DNA of 64,000 nucleotides from Actinomycetes bacterium. Its GTDB lineage: Bacteria; Actinomycetota; Coriobacteriia; WRKU01; WQUG01. Location of the stretch: the NCBI GenBank assembly GCA_031272275.1, contig JAISUC010000013.1, positions 1 to 64,000 of the forward strand, written 5' to 3'. The translations under genes were made by a program, and so were the position numbers. Of the stretch, positions 1 through 9,736 are shown one piece after another. Position 1 is the first letter of the stretch, and every line of letters starts with the position of its first letter. The notes beneath the pieces were generated by a model, which searched no databases, was not told the origin of the DNA, and worked only from the letters and a program-made list of their open reading frames with translations.

Positions 1-23
1 TCAATCGAAGTAATCCCCGTAGC

Positions 24-40
24 GCGGCACTCCGTGCCGC
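24..40. repeat. Short palindrome, copy 1 (GCGGCAC/GTGCCGC)
   Basis: This is a 7-bp perfect inverted repeat with a 3-base loop. A second copy in opposite orientation lies at 36811-36827, between pyrE and mscL. Confidence 0.7.
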
Positions 41-85
41 CCCCTGAGCGAAACGAGCATTTCCGTTTCGCGAAAAAGTCTGGCT

Positions 86-121
86 GTGAGCGCAACATGT
101 TCTTTCGTTGCGCGAACACGT
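86..121. repeat. 36-bp dispersed repeat, copy 1
   Basis: The sequence starting GTGAGCGCAACATGTTC recurs at 2302-2337 with a single base change. Inside it GCGCAAC and GTTGCGC can pair as a hairpin. The two copies flank the two secreted-protein genes at 833-1957. Confidence 0.75.
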
Positions 122-129
122 TGCGTTGA

Positions 130-188
130 GGATGCGCGTAAACGCGCATCCGAATCATTGGTCCGGGGCGGGTGGCCACCCGCCCCGG
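130..188. repeat. Double-palindrome repeat, copy 1
   Basis: A 10-bp hairpin (GGATGCGCGT/ACGCGCATCC) is followed by a second GC-rich palindrome built on GCGGGTGGCCACCCGC. The same pair, diverged, is found at 23043-23101 across the mtaB stop codon. Confidence 0.7.
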
Positions 189-190
189 TG

Positions 191-227
191 GATTGCCACG
201 CCCGCCTGCGGCGAGCTCGCAATGACG
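191..227 (-). repeat. ATTGCGAG-type REP-like palindrome, copy A
   Basis: The element begins GATTGCC and ends GCAATGAC, with GC-rich arms between. It belongs to a family with copies at 281-312, 9272-9309, 29966-30004 and 56533-56570, all outside recognised genes. Confidence 0.65.
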
Positions 228-280
228 GCGGGAATGTTATCGCTCTTGGTATTCCGGAAAACTTGCAAACTCAAAACTTC

Positions 281-312
281 ATTGCGAGCGCGCGGAGCGC
301 GCGCGGCAATCC
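281..312 (+). repeat. ATTGCGAG-type REP-like palindrome, copy B
   Basis: ATTGCGAGCGCGCG is followed by the complementary arm and GGCAATCC. It lies 54 bases from copy A in the opposite orientation. Confidence 0.65.
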
Positions 313-522
313 ACCGGCGGCGTTCTCGCCGCCGGATGACAGGTCCCGTCACGAAGCACGTGACGGGGGCATTGACCCCTTCGACGGCCACGGGTGCACT
401 GCACCGGTTGTGCGGGATGACACGGCGCGTCGGAACGCACTCCATTCCTATTGTTTAAGTCATACGATAATACACAGGGGAAACTGCATTGCGACCATAT
501 TGGGGTATAATCTGTGATGGTG

Positions 523-544
523 TTCCCTCGGGATGCCGAGGGAA
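523..544. repeat. Perfect 9-bp hairpin
   Basis: TTCCCTCGG pairs with CCGAGGGAA around a GATG loop. There is no run of T after it on either strand, so it does not look like a normal intrinsic terminator. A TATAAT lies just upstream at 506-511 but without a convincing -35 box. Confidence 0.5.
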
Positions 545-652
545 ACGTATGCGCCGTGTAGGTCACAAGGACTAACCCAAGGTCACATACCCTGTTTTGA
601 GGATTTAAATCCCTACGAAATGTCTACTGTGCCCGGGATGACACAGCGCGTC

Positions 653-665
653 GGGACGCACTCTC
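653..665 (-). repeat. 13-mer motif, one mismatch
   Basis: GGGACGCACTCTC differs at one base from the reverse complement of the dispersed motif GGGAGTRCGTCCC. A more degraded copy (GGAACGCACTCCA) lies at 432-444 in the duplicated unit. Confidence 0.6.
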
Positions 666-832
666 TTCTCTCTTCTATAGTGTGGTCACACGATAATACA
701 TGGTGGTAGTAGTATGTGCTTTTTGTTATTATGATTAGGTGTCAAGTGCATCTCGGGGAACTGTACTACAGTTTGCCGGAATTGCTTGGTTTGAATTGGA
801 CGAGATCATGACTACGAGAGAAAGAGTGAGCA

Positions 833-1315
833 GTGAAGAAAGTGTTGTGGCTGATTTCAGCCGTGTCCATCGTTTTCTGTACAACTTGCCCTGCGATAGC
901 AGTCGCAAAGAATGACATTACCGGATACGAATACGTCCACAAGTCGACTGATAAGTCAAGTCACACCAGTTGGACGCATACTGCTACAAATAAGGGAAAC
1001 ACCACTGACACAGTATCCTACTCAGTTTCCCATACCGTTTCCACTTCAGCGAACGTGACGGTTTCAGGAACCTTCAAATCTATGGTTGCCGAGGCAGGTG
1101 TGAGTACGATGGTCGGTCTTGGCGTATCTACGACCAAGACGATCACCTGCACCTTCACCATCCCAAAGAAGTCGACTTACAAGTTGTCCGCCGGGACAAA
1201 AATCGTCAAGGAAAGCGGTGTAGAGAAACGGTATGTAAGCGGAAACCTAATTAAGACCAAAGCTGTTTCCGCCAAGTGGGTGTATTCAACTTGGAGCAAG
1301 AAAGAAAAAATCTAG
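833..1315 (+). CDS. Secreted small Ser/Thr-rich beta protein, function unknown
   Basis: The product is 160 residues with a typical export signal (residues 1 to about 24, basic start, hydrophobic core, alanine-rich cleavage region). The mature part is rich in alternating Ser/Thr/Val and is probably all beta strand. The SYSVSHTVSTSANVTVSG stretch with a glycine-rich hairpin around residues 80-105 loosely recalls the insertion loop of aerolysin/ETX-MTX2 pore formers, but I cannot identify the family. The start is GTG at 833; no strong ribosome binding site is visible. G+C is clearly lower than in the surrounding housekeeping genes, which suggests transfer. It is followed after 45 bases by a lipoprotein gene in the same direction, probably co-transcribed. 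Confidence 0.65.
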   Translation: MKKVLWLISAVSIVFCTTCPAIAVAKNDITGYEYVHKSTDKSSHTSWTHTATNKGNTTDTVSYSVSHTVSTSANVTVSGTFKSMVAEAGVSTMVGLGVSTTKTITCTFTIPKKSTYKLSAGTKIVKESGVEKRYVSGNLIKTKAVSAKWVYSTWSKKEKI

Positions 1316-1360
1316 CTGAGGGTAAAGCCCAAACGCTAGCGGCGGTAAGGATGTAAACGC

Positions 1361-1957
1361 ATGAAGACTTGTTCAATCAGTAGTGTTGCACTTGCTACGA
1401 TTATAGTATTGCTATTCTCTGGGTGCTCAGTGCGCCCAGAGAATAGCATTGATATGGAGGATGAGCATATCGCGAGTCAGGTTGCAACTACAACCATGTC
1501 TCCCGCTCGCCCCAACCTTGAAGAACGTTTTGCGGGTACTGAAAATTTCAGAGTCACGAGCTTCTCTGTGTCCTTTGCTGATGACACAAGCGTTGTCTAT
1601 CATATGGGCTTCTTGCTTGGTCCCGATTTGTCCGGGTTGCTCGCACTTCCCGACGCAGAGTATTCTTTCGCAATAGGTATCCCGAGCGATTTCCGGCAGC
1701 TGTTTAATTGCGAGTCAACCGAGCCCTCTGAAGGACCGGTTCCGCTCGATGGTAAGGCAAACTACAAAGTTGACTTTGTCTTGAAGACCGAAAATCCACT
1801 ATCACAGAAACAGCGAAAGTATCTTTCTGAAAACATTGAAGGCTTTGAACTGTATATTCTTGATCAAGACGGAGATGCTATACAGTACATTGATGATATA
1901 TATCAGTTTTCGCTCGTAAGCTCGGAACTGTCCAATGAGGAAATATTTCATCTATAA
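1361..1957 (+). CDS. Putative lipoprotein, function unknown
   Basis: The 198-residue product opens with a signal peptide ending in the lipobox LFSGC (Cys 22), so it is predicted to be lipid-anchored outside the membrane. The rest is an acidic, mixed alpha/beta sequence with no family I recognise. An AAGGATG sequence 8 bases before the ATG serves as ribosome binding site. It lies 45 bases after another exported-protein gene and shares its low G+C. The pair may be a small acquired module flanked by the repeat-rich sequence at 1-832 and 1958-2660. Confidence 0.65.
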   Translation: MKTCSISSVALATIIVLLFSGCSVRPENSIDMEDEHIASQVATTTMSPARPNLEERFAGTENFRVTSFSVSFADDTSVVYHMGFLLGPDLSGLLALPDAEYSFAIGIPSDFRQLFNCESTEPSEGPVPLDGKANYKVDFVLKTENPLSQKQRKYLSENIEGFELYILDQDGDAIQYIDDIYQFSLVSSELSNEEIFHL

Positions 1958-2301
1958 GAGTTGCTTGCGGCTACTTACTATATGGGTTCGCCTTTCGCGA
2001 TAGTATGGTCGAAATGTGGTTCCCGATTCGGTCAGAACAGGTCTAGTAGTTGCCCATGTTAATAGTGCCGTGTATTCGACGGCGACGTTTTGTGGCGCTG
2101 ACGCGCACAAAACGTTAAGGCGCGCCATCTCGGATTACCGTGTGGCGACTGACGTCGCCACACGGGGGCTCGGAGCGCCCACCTACAGGGCATCTCCGCC
2201 AATTGCAGGCGATGTGCCAAAGCCGACGATTTGGCCGATAGGTCAAACTGCGGTGTTTCAATCGAAAGAGACCTCGTAGGGGCGCATTCCCATGCGCCCG
2301 C

Positions 2302-2337
2302 GTGAGCGCAACGTGTTCTTTCGTTGCGCGAACACGT
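2302..2337. repeat. 36-bp dispersed repeat, copy 2
   Basis: It is nearly identical to 86-121 (one base change in the core) and has the same orientation. Confidence 0.75.
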
Positions 2338-2590
2338 CGAGTGCGTGTAAGCATGGGCGCAACCCATGCACGCACGAGGTCCTGTCCGGAGGCGCGAGTC
2401 TGAAACATAGAGAACCACGAAACCGGGACTGATGCGCGGAAGCGAAACTACACAAGTTGGAGTGCACACGGGTTACGCGGAACCGTGCCAGACTTATTCT
2501 TCAGAGGTAACCTTAGAATGGCAATCCCCCAGCACGGGGGATTACATCGCTTAGCTCTATTTCTGTGTTCGTAAAGTCAAATGAGTGGTG

Positions 2591-2596
2591 TATAAT
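2591..2596 (+). promoter_or_regulatory. Candidate -10 box for the opp operon
   Basis: A perfect TATAAT lies 87 bases before the oppA ATG. The -35 region 17 bases upstream (TTCGTA) is a poor match, so the call rests mainly on the -10 box and its position. Confidence 0.45.
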
Positions 2597-2682
2597 TCTC
2601 GCATCGCTGGTACCCGGCGTTTTGGAGAGGGACTGAAAGCACGGAGGTGCTCGGTTGAGCATTTTGAGTGAAAGGGAAAAGC

Positions 2683-4386
2683 ATGAAAAAATACCATGGT
2701 CTATTTCTTGTACTACTGCTGTCACTTGCAGCTGTAATTTGGCTTACAGGATGCGGGTCCAAGAGTCAGCAGCCGAATCCGAGTTCAAGTGAACAAGTAA
2801 GCGAACCACAGCCTGGTGGGACTCTTCGAGCATATGTCAATGAACCAAAATACATCGACCCCTACAACGCGCAGGAAACCGAGGGTATGGCGGTTGTGCA
2901 TGCGGTGTTCACCCCGCTGGTGCAGGTTGACCCCACCGATGCCAGTAAGCTGGTTCCGGGTGCTGCGGTCGAGTGGACCCCGAACGATGACGCGACCGTG
3001 TGGACGTTCAAGCTGAACCCGGAAGGGGCCTTCAGTGACGGCACCCCGGTGACGGCGACCGATTTCGTCTATGCGTTCAATCGTATCGCCAACCCCAATA
3101 CGGTAAACACCCAGACCGGCGATCCGGATCCGTCCACCATCAACTATCACTTGGGATTCATTCAGGGCTATGACGACGTACAGGACGGCAAGACCGATGT
3201 CTTGGCAGGCTTGAAAGCCATAGACGACACGACACTGGAAATCACGCTGTCCCAGCCCTTTGCCGATTTCGCCTATGTGGTCTCGCACCCCGCATTGGGT
3301 CCGGTCCCGAAAGCCGCCGTTGAAAACGGCGTGGACTACAACGGGCAAAAGGTCGCGTTTGCCGACTTCCCGGTGGGTAACGGCCCCTTTAAGCTCAGTG
3401 AGCCCTGGGCACACGACCAGTACATCAAAGTCATCGCCGCAGACACCTATAAACTGGGCGAAGCCCCGTATCTGGACGGTATCGATTTCATGATCTACAA
3501 AGACCCCGCCACCGCCTATCGCGAGTTCCAGGCGGGTAACCTGGACTACACGCAGATCGCCGACGGCGAAATCCAGAACGCGATTGCGACCTACGGCGAA
3601 TCGCCAGACGGCTATACCTCGAACCCCGGTCAGCAGGTCCTGCTGGGCGCGGAAAACTCGATTTACTATCTGGCCATCAACAACAAGGTCAAAGGATTGG
3701 ATGACCCGAACGTCCGCAAGGCTATCAACCTGGCCATCAACCGTCAGGCCATCTGTGACGTCGTGTTCGAGGGCACGCGTGAACCGGCCGACAACATCGT
3801 GCCGCCCGGAATCGCCGGCTACCAAGCGGGTGCCTGGGTCGACAGCCACTATGATATCGAGGCCGCCAAACAGGCGCTGGTTGACGCCGGCTACCCGGAA
3901 GGCAAGGGGCTGCCGACCTTCTCGATCAGTTTTAACAGCGACGGCGGGCACGAGAAAATCATGGAGCTGATTCAGTCCGACCTGGAGAAAATCGGCATCA
4001 CCGTGCGCGCCGACAGCTTGGAATGGAGCGCCTACATCGACAAGCTGCAAAACGGCAACTACGACCTGGCGCGTTTCGGCTGGGTTGCCGACTACCCGAT
4101 CGCCTATAACTTCCTGTATCCGCTGTTCGATTCGGAATCTGCCGACAACGTCAGTTTCTACGCGGACAAAGCGGTCGACGCCGGTATCGCCGAAGCCGAA
4201 AAAACCACCGACATCACCTCGCGCCTGTCCCAGTTCTCGACGCTGTCGAAAACGATCGGCGACGCGAACCCGGTGGCTCCGGTCATGTTCTACAAGCACC
4301 ATCATGTGACCGGCGACACGGTGCATGATTTTACGCTGGACGCACAATACCTCGTAGACTACGTGCACGTTTGGTTGGGAAATTGA
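2683..4386 (+). CDS. oppA: Oligopeptide ABC transporter substrate-binding lipoprotein
   Basis: This is an SBP family 5 peptide-binding protein of 567 residues, anchored outside the membrane. The signal peptide ends in the lipobox LTGC and is followed by a Ser/Gln-rich linker. The GGTLRAYVNEPKYIDPYNA start, the TPVTATDFVYAFNR motif and VRKAINLAINR are typical of OppA. I chose ATG 2683 because AAAGGG lies at good spacing; an in-frame GTG at 2668 is possible but would add five residues before the signal. It is the first gene of oppABCDF. The 203-base gap to oppB contains a strong hairpin that may reduce expression of the downstream genes relative to the binding protein. Confidence 0.93.
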   Translation: MKKYHGLFLVLLLSLAAVIWLTGCGSKSQQPNPSSSEQVSEPQPGGTLRAYVNEPKYIDPYNAQETEGMAVVHAVFTPLVQVDPTDASKLVPGAAVEWTPNDDATVWTFKLNPEGAFSDGTPVTATDFVYAFNRIANPNTVNTQTGDPDPSTINYHLGFIQGYDDVQDGKTDVLAGLKAIDDTTLEITLSQPFADFAYVVSHPALGPVPKAAVENGVDYNGQKVAFADFPVGNGPFKLSEPWAHDQYIKVIAADTYKLGEAPYLDGIDFMIYKDPATAYREFQAGNLDYTQIADGEIQNAIATYGESPDGYTSNPGQQVLLGAENSIYYLAINNKVKGLDDPNVRKAINLAINRQAICDVVFEGTREPADNIVPPGIAGYQAGAWVDSHYDIEAAKQALVDAGYPEGKGLPTFSISFNSDGGHEKIMELIQSDLEKIGITVRADSLEWSAYIDKLQNGNYDLARFGWVADYPIAYNFLYPLFDSESADNVSFYADKAVDAGIAEAEKTTDITSRLSQFSTLSKTIGDANPVAPVMFYKHHHVTGDTVHDFTLDAQYLVDYVHVWLGN

Positions 4387-4528
4387 CGGATTGAGGACGC
4401 TACAGGATGACGATTTGGCTGTGTTGTTTGGCAGAACCCTGTGCTCACGTAGGGCTTACTACGCTCCGCGCAGGAACCTGCCAAACGCCTTGCCAAATCG
4501 CCCCCTGTAGCGTCTGGGATAACGGAAG

Positions 4529-4553
4529 GGGAGTGCGTCCCATACGCACTCCC
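4529..4553. repeat. Hairpin made of two inverted half-copies of the 13-mer motif
   Basis: An exact GGGAGTGCGTCCC (4529-4541) is followed by the inverted ACGCACTCCC (4544-4553), giving a 10-bp perfect stem with a 5-base loop. It lies in the oppA-oppB gap. There is no T-run, so it is more likely an mRNA-stabilising or partial-termination structure than a full terminator. Confidence 0.65.
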
Positions 4554-4589
4554 TCCCGAACGATACCGTAACGAGGGAACCGCACACAC

Positions 4590-5561
4590 ATGGGTCTGTA
4601 CATCTTAAAGCGCATCGGCCAGTTCATCCCGGTCTTTTTCGGGGTGACGCTGATATTGTTTTTGGTCGCAAACTTCCTGCCGGGTGTCGACCCCGTGCAG
4701 ATGAAGGTCGGCGAAAAAGCCGTCACGCCTCAGCTGCGCGCAGAAATCACCAAAGCCTACGGCCTGGACAAACCTTGGTACATCCAGTACGTGAACTATC
4801 TGAAAAACCTGGCACACGGCGACCTGGGTAACTCGCTGAAAACCGGCCGCCCGGTCAAAGACATCCTGCTGGAAAAATACCCCTACACCTTGAAGCTTTC
4901 GCTCTGCGCGATCGCGATTGAGGCGGTGGTGGGTATCGGTGCCGGTGTCATCTCGGCGGTCAAGCAGCGCAGCTTCGCCGACATCATCACGACGCTTCTG
5001 ACTTCCATTTCGGTGTCGCTCCCCGTGTTCTGGCTGGGCCTGATTCTGCAAATCGTATTCGGTATCTGGCTGAAAAATGTGACCGGAGGTGCATTCTATC
5101 TGCCCATCTCGGGCGCTTCGGGACCGCTCCCCACCTGGATGTATTACATTATGCCCAGCATCGTGCTGGCCTGCGTGTCGACCGGCTACACCGCGCGCAT
5201 CATGCGCAGCCAGCTGATCGAGGTCCGCAGCGCCGACTACGTGCGCACCGCCAAAGCCAAAGGCCTGTCCGGCAGACGTGTGCTGTGGGGCCATGAAATG
5301 AAAAACGCTCTGATTCCGGTGCTGACCTTCATCGGCATCGATTTCGGCGTGATGCTCGCCGGCGCGATTCTGACCGAAACCGTGTTCAACTGGCCCGGAG
5401 TCGGAAACGCCATCGCGACCGCCATTTTCAGCCGCGACTTCGCGGTGGTGACCGGCGGCACCACGGTCATCCTCATCATGGTCATGGTGATCAGCCTGCT
5501 GGTCGACATCGGCTACGCGCTGCTGGACCCCCGTATTCGTCTGTCGGGAACGGGGGAGTAG
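4590..5561 (+). CDS. oppB: Oligopeptide ABC transporter permease OppB
   Basis: The 323-residue product is an inner-membrane permease of the DppB/OppB type, with six predicted membrane segments. The first segment (ILKRIGQFIPVFFGVTLILF) and the long periplasmic loop are characteristic. The EAA motif that contacts the ATPases is near residues 215-235 (VRTAKAKGLSGRRVLWGHEM). GAGGG upstream of ATG 4590 serves as ribosome binding site. oppC starts one base after its stop codon. Confidence 0.93.
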   Translation: MGLYILKRIGQFIPVFFGVTLILFLVANFLPGVDPVQMKVGEKAVTPQLRAEITKAYGLDKPWYIQYVNYLKNLAHGDLGNSLKTGRPVKDILLEKYPYTLKLSLCAIAIEAVVGIGAGVISAVKQRSFADIITTLLTSISVSLPVFWLGLILQIVFGIWLKNVTGGAFYLPISGASGPLPTWMYYIMPSIVLACVSTGYTARIMRSQLIEVRSADYVRTAKAKGLSGRRVLWGHEMKNALIPVLTFIGIDFGVMLAGAILTETVFNWPGVGNAIATAIFSRDFAVVTGGTTVILIMVMVISLLVDIGYALLDPRIRLSGTGE

Positions 5562-5562
5562 G

Positions 5563-6563
5563 ATGCCCGAAACGCGCATTCCTTCCCCCGCCGACCCGCA
5601 GCTCGAACTCGATCCGGCTGAATCCGCGCTGCTCGATGCGTCGGGCGCAGACGCAGCCGCAGACGCAGATGCAGCCGCGCAACCGCGTAAATCCCGCACC
5701 CTGTATGCGGATGCTTGGTACCGCCTGCGCAAAAACCGTCTGGCGATAGCGGCGATCATCTGGATCGTGCTGATTGTGGCACTGGCGGTATCCGCCGACT
5801 GGTGGATACCGCGGACCTTTGGTGACCCGCGCAGCATCGATTCGACCCAGGCGCTGGGCACGCGCTATTTGGGACCCAGCGCACAGCACTGGTTCGGAAC
5901 CGATGACATGGGCCGCGACGTATTCGGGCGCGTGGCATACGGTGCGCGGGTGTCGCTGACCGTAGGTGTCGTCGCCACCGTCATCGAGACCATCCTGGGT
6001 GTCATTATCGGTTCAATCGCCGGGTTTTTCGGCGGCGTGGTGGACGCGGTTATTATGCGTATCACCGATATTTTCCTGGCTTTTCCCTATCTGTTGTTTG
6101 CGATTATCGTCATGGCGGTCCTGCCCCAGGAATACCGGGGGGTAGGTACCGTGGTTGCCGTCATAGCGCTGTTGGGGTGGGCATCCACCGCGCGCTTGGT
6201 CCGCGGCAGCGTGCTGTCCGTCAAAGAAAACGATTATGTACAGGCCGGGCGCGCGTTGGGTGCGTCCAACCTGCGACTGATGTTTCGACATATACTCCCC
6301 AATGCGATTGCCCCGGCATTGGTGGTCGCGACCATGAATATCGGCGGCGCCATTCTGTCGGAATCGGCGATGAGCTATCTGGGCTTGGGCATCCAGCTGC
6401 CGCAAATCAGCTGGGGTGGGATGATCGATTCAGCGCAGCGGTTCATGATGAATCATCCGGCGCTGACGATCTATCCGGGCGTTGCGATCCTGTTGACGGT
6501 GTTGGCATTCACCCTGTTGGGCGACGGCGTGCGTGACGCGCTGGATGTCAAGATGGAGGACTG

Positions 6564-6564
<1 letters not shown>
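5563..6564 (+). CDS. oppC: Oligopeptide ABC transporter permease OppC
   Basis: The 333-residue DppC/OppC-type permease pairs with OppB. It has an unusually Asp/Ala-rich cytoplasmic N-terminus (a run around residues 18-40 alternating A and D) before the first membrane segment. The GTDDMGRDVFGRVAYGARVS motif and the EAA loop (YVQAGRALGASNLRLMFRHI) are typical of OppC. Its stop overlaps the oppD start by one base, consistent with coupled translation. The start codon directly follows a GGGGGAG sequence that acts as ribosome binding site. Confidence 0.93.
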
Positions 6565-7704
<1,140 letters not shown>

Positions 7705-7712
<8 letters not shown>

Positions 7713-8739
7713 ACCTTTGTTGGTGGTTGAAAACCTGGTCAAGCATTTCAAGGTATCCGCAGGCAGTGGCGCCTGGAATCAACGCGGCGGCGTGGTGAAA
7801 GCCGTCGACGGCGTGTCGTTTTCGGTCCAGGCGGGACGTACTCTGGGGCTGGTGGGCGAATCAGGCTGCGGCAAGTCGACGACCGGACGCACGTTCATGC
7901 GCCTGATTGAACCCACATCGGGCAGCGTGCGCTTTGAGGGACGCGATGTGCTGCGGATGCGCGGCAGCGAGCTCAAGGCCTTTCGGCGCGAGGTGCAGTT
8001 TATCTTTCAGGATCCCTATGCCTCGCTCAATCCACGCTTTACCGTGGGCGAGATCATCGCCGAGCCGCTGATAATACACCGTGTCGGGACGCGTGCGGAT
8101 CGCAACCGTCGCGCCAAAGAACTGCTGGAAATCGTCGGGCTGAACCCCGAGCACATCAACCGCTACCCGCACGAGTTCAGCGGCGGACAGCGCCAACGCA
8201 TCGGTATTGCGCGTGCACTGGCGCTGGATCCGAAACTGATAGTCTGTGACGAGCCGGTGTCTGCCTTGGATGTCAGCATCCAGGCACAGGTCTTGAACCT
8301 GCTGGAGCGCCTGCAACGCGATTTCAACATTGCATACCTGTTCATTGCGCACGACCTCAGCGTCGTGCAGCATATCAGCCATCAGGTTGCGGTCATGTAT
8401 CTGGGGCGCATTGTCGAATGCGCCGATTGGCGCGAACTGTACCGCGCACCCTGTCATCCCTACACTGAAAGCCTGCTGTCGGCAGTACCTGTCCCCGATC
8501 CGGTCGAACAGGCCGCGCGTGAACGCATACTTTTGGCGGGCGACCCGCCGTCACCTATAGATCCGCCGCAGGGCTGCCATTTCCACACACGCTGTCCCGT
8601 TGCGCGGGAATGCTGCGCGACTGAACGTCCCGAATTGCGTCCGGTTGGCCCCGAGCATACGGCTGCCTGTCACTATGCCCATCCGTTCCCGGTCAGCAGC
8701 CCGTCCGTCGAATCTGCCGAACCTGAGAAAAACCTCTGA
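7705..8739 (+). CDS. oppF: Oligopeptide ABC transporter ATPase OppF
   Basis: The 344-residue second ATPase of the importer has Walker A (GESGCGKST), signature (FSGGQRQR) and Walker B ([12 protein letters not shown]), plus the C-terminal oligopeptide domain ([14 protein letters not shown]). It starts inside the end of oppD, so the two ATPases are probably made in equal amounts and form the heterodimer that drives OppBC. Confidence 0.94.
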
Positions 8740-8748
8740 GATTTCCCC

Positions 8749-8777
8749 TTGCGCGTCGGCGCCAAATCCGTTAGTAT
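8749..8777 (+). promoter_or_regulatory. Candidate tRNA-Gly promoter
   Basis: TTGCGC and TAGTAT are separated by 17 bases and the expected start would be about four bases before the tRNA. Confidence 0.45.
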
Positions 8778-8787
8778 TGTTTCTCGC

Positions 8788-8863
<76 letters not shown>

Positions 8864-8873
8864 TTGTCCAGCG

Positions 8874-8903
8874 AAGGGTCGGCTTACAAACCGACCCTTT
8901 TTT
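8874..8903 (+). terminator. Intrinsic terminator after tRNA-Gly
   Basis: AAGGGTCGG pairs with CCGACCCTT and is followed by a six-T run. It begins 10 bases after the tRNA CCA. Confidence 0.9.
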
Positions 8904-8926
8904 CTGACAATGCAGACAGGACACGT

Positions 8927-9000
8927 GGCGATGTGGCCAAGTGGTAAGGCAGAGGCCTGCAAAGCCTTTATCCCCGGTTCGAATCCGGGCATCGCCTCCA
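8927..9000 (+). tRNA. tRNA-Cys (GCA)
   Basis: Acceptor stem GGCGATG/CATCGCC, TTCGAA T-loop, anticodon GCA and an encoded CCA end are all present. Confidence 0.95.
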
Positions 9001-9070
9001 TCCTGCTTGTCTGTTGCGTTTGCGACGCGGTATCATAGGTTATCCGTGCCACGTGCATATTCAGGTAAGT

Positions 9071-9156
9071 GTCGGAGTGGCGGAACGGCAGACGCGCCAG
9101 GTTGAGGGCCTGGTGCCCGCAAGGGTGTGAGGGTTCAAATCCCTCCTCCGACACCA
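9071..9156 (+). tRNA. tRNA-Leu (GAG)
   Basis: This is a class II tRNA of 86 bases with a long variable arm (GGTGCCCGCAAGGGTGT), anticodon GAG, T-loop TTCAAAT and an encoded CCA end. Confidence 0.95.
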
Positions 9157-9212
9157 TTCATCCCCCCCAAACGTCATTACGTTTTCACCGATCCCTTAGG
9201 CTTGAAGGGGAC

Positions 9213-9258
9213 GGACCGGACGCGTATAAAAGCTTTACTGCTTTTTTCGCTCCGGTCC
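9213..9258 (+). terminator. Nested hairpin N1, likely terminator after tRNA-Leu
   Basis: Outer arms GGACCGGA (9213-9220) and TCCGGTCC (9251-9258) enclose GCG/CGC and an inner AAAAGC-loop-GCTTTTTT hairpin. The inner A and T runs would allow termination in both directions. It is the first of nine members of the nested-hairpin family described in the findings. Confidence 0.7.
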
Positions 9259-9271
9259 TCACCACTCCGCC

Positions 9272-9309
9272 GTCATTGCGAGTGCGCGCCCGTGCGCGCG
9301 GCAATCCGC
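9272..9309 (+). repeat. ATTGCGAG-type REP-like palindrome, copy C
   Basis: GTCATTGCGAGTGCGCG is followed by the complementary arm and GGCAATCC. It sits between tRNA-Leu and hisE. Confidence 0.65.
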
Positions 9310-9352
9310 CGGAACGGACTGACGTGCACGTGCGGGAGCCTGCACCGCCGCC

Positions 9353-9365
9353 GGGACGTACTCCC
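9353..9365 (-). repeat. 13-mer motif, exact
   Basis: GGGACGTACTCCC lies in the spacer 52 bases upstream of hisE. Confidence 0.75.
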
Positions 9366-9417
9366 CCTGAATGGTTTTGGCGGCTGCGGGTGTGCGGTGG
9401 CGTGTTACACTGAAACG

Positions 9418-9729
9418 ATGAATACCGAAAACTCACAAAATCAATCGTTGGGGGCGACCGTTGATCAGCTGTGCGCGATTATTCGCGGGCGGCGTGACGG
9501 TGACCCGGAAACGTCCTATACGGCGCGTCTGCTGACGGGTGACGAGGACAAACTGCTGAAAAAAATCGGCGAAGAGGCCACCGAGGTGGTCATGGCCGCC
9601 AAAGACCGCGACCACGACCATTTGCGCTACGAGGTGGTCGACCTGTTGTATCACACACTGGTATGTTGCGAGCGCTGGGGGGTAACGCCCGACGAGATCG
9701 CGCGTGAGACCCGCAGCCGGTTCAAGTGA
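9418..9729 (+). CDS. hisE: Phosphoribosyl-ATP pyrophosphatase HisE
   Basis: The 103-residue enzyme catalyses the second step of histidine synthesis, hydrolysing phosphoribosyl-ATP to phosphoribosyl-AMP. The MazG-like helical fold is recognisable from SYTARLL, the metal-binding KKIGEEATEVVMAAK and YEVVDLLYH. The frame is open much further upstream, but ATG 9418 fits the family length. A TACACT box ends six bases before this ATG and no ribosome binding site is present, so the mRNA may be leaderless. The histidinol phosphatase gene follows after seven bases; no other his genes are in the window. Confidence 0.9.
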   Translation: MNTENSQNQSLGATVDQLCAIIRGRRDGDPETSYTARLLTGDEDKLLKKIGEEATEVVMAAKDRDHDHLRYEVVDLLYHTLVCCERWGVTPDEIARETRSRFK

Positions 9730-9736
9730 GGTTACC

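Larger units (their letters stand above)
1..832. repeat. Gene-free mosaic of palindromic repeats
   Basis: I see no credible gene in this stretch; the open frames are short, overlap on both strands and resemble nothing I recognise. It is built from small palindromes that recur elsewhere in the window: a GCGGCAC/GTGCCGC hairpin (24-40), a hairpin-containing unit (86-120), a GGATGCGCG palindrome with a following GC-rich palindrome (130-188), two ATTGCGAG-type elements (191-227 and 281-312), and a 9-bp perfect hairpin (523-544). Two diverged copies of a unit beginning GGGATGACAC lie near 413-444 and 634-665, each followed by a CGATAATACA sequence, so part of the region looks like an old tandem duplication. 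Confidence 0.7.
1958..2682. repeat. Gene-free spacer with repeats upstream of oppA
   Basis: No credible coding sequence is seen. The stretch holds a copy of the 36-bp repeat (2302-2337), GC-rich short palindromes, a hairpin at 2523-2543 (AATCCCCC/GGGGGATT), and the likely oppA promoter near 2591. Confidence 0.6.

Noticed and set aside
86-566. Overlapping open frames in the first 600 bases
   Set aside because: They are short, overlap on both strands, run through palindromic repeats and have no start signals or family resemblance.
1-830. CRISPR array
   Set aside because: The repeats are palindromes of different kinds at irregular spacing, without uniform spacers or cas genes.
2016-2279. 87-codon plus-strand frame
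   Set aside because: There is no ribosome binding site, it runs through a repeat-rich spacer and resembles nothing.
2785-4368. 527-codon open frame on the minus strand
   Set aside because: It is antisense to oppA, whose family is certain.
4529-4553. Full intrinsic terminator between oppA and oppB
   Set aside because: The stem is strong but no T-run follows, and the downstream genes clearly belong to the same importer.
4605-5861. 418-codon minus-strand frame over oppB and oppC
   Set aside because: It spans two well-identified permease genes in the wrong direction and is rich in His/Gln/Asp as expected from a complement of membrane genes.
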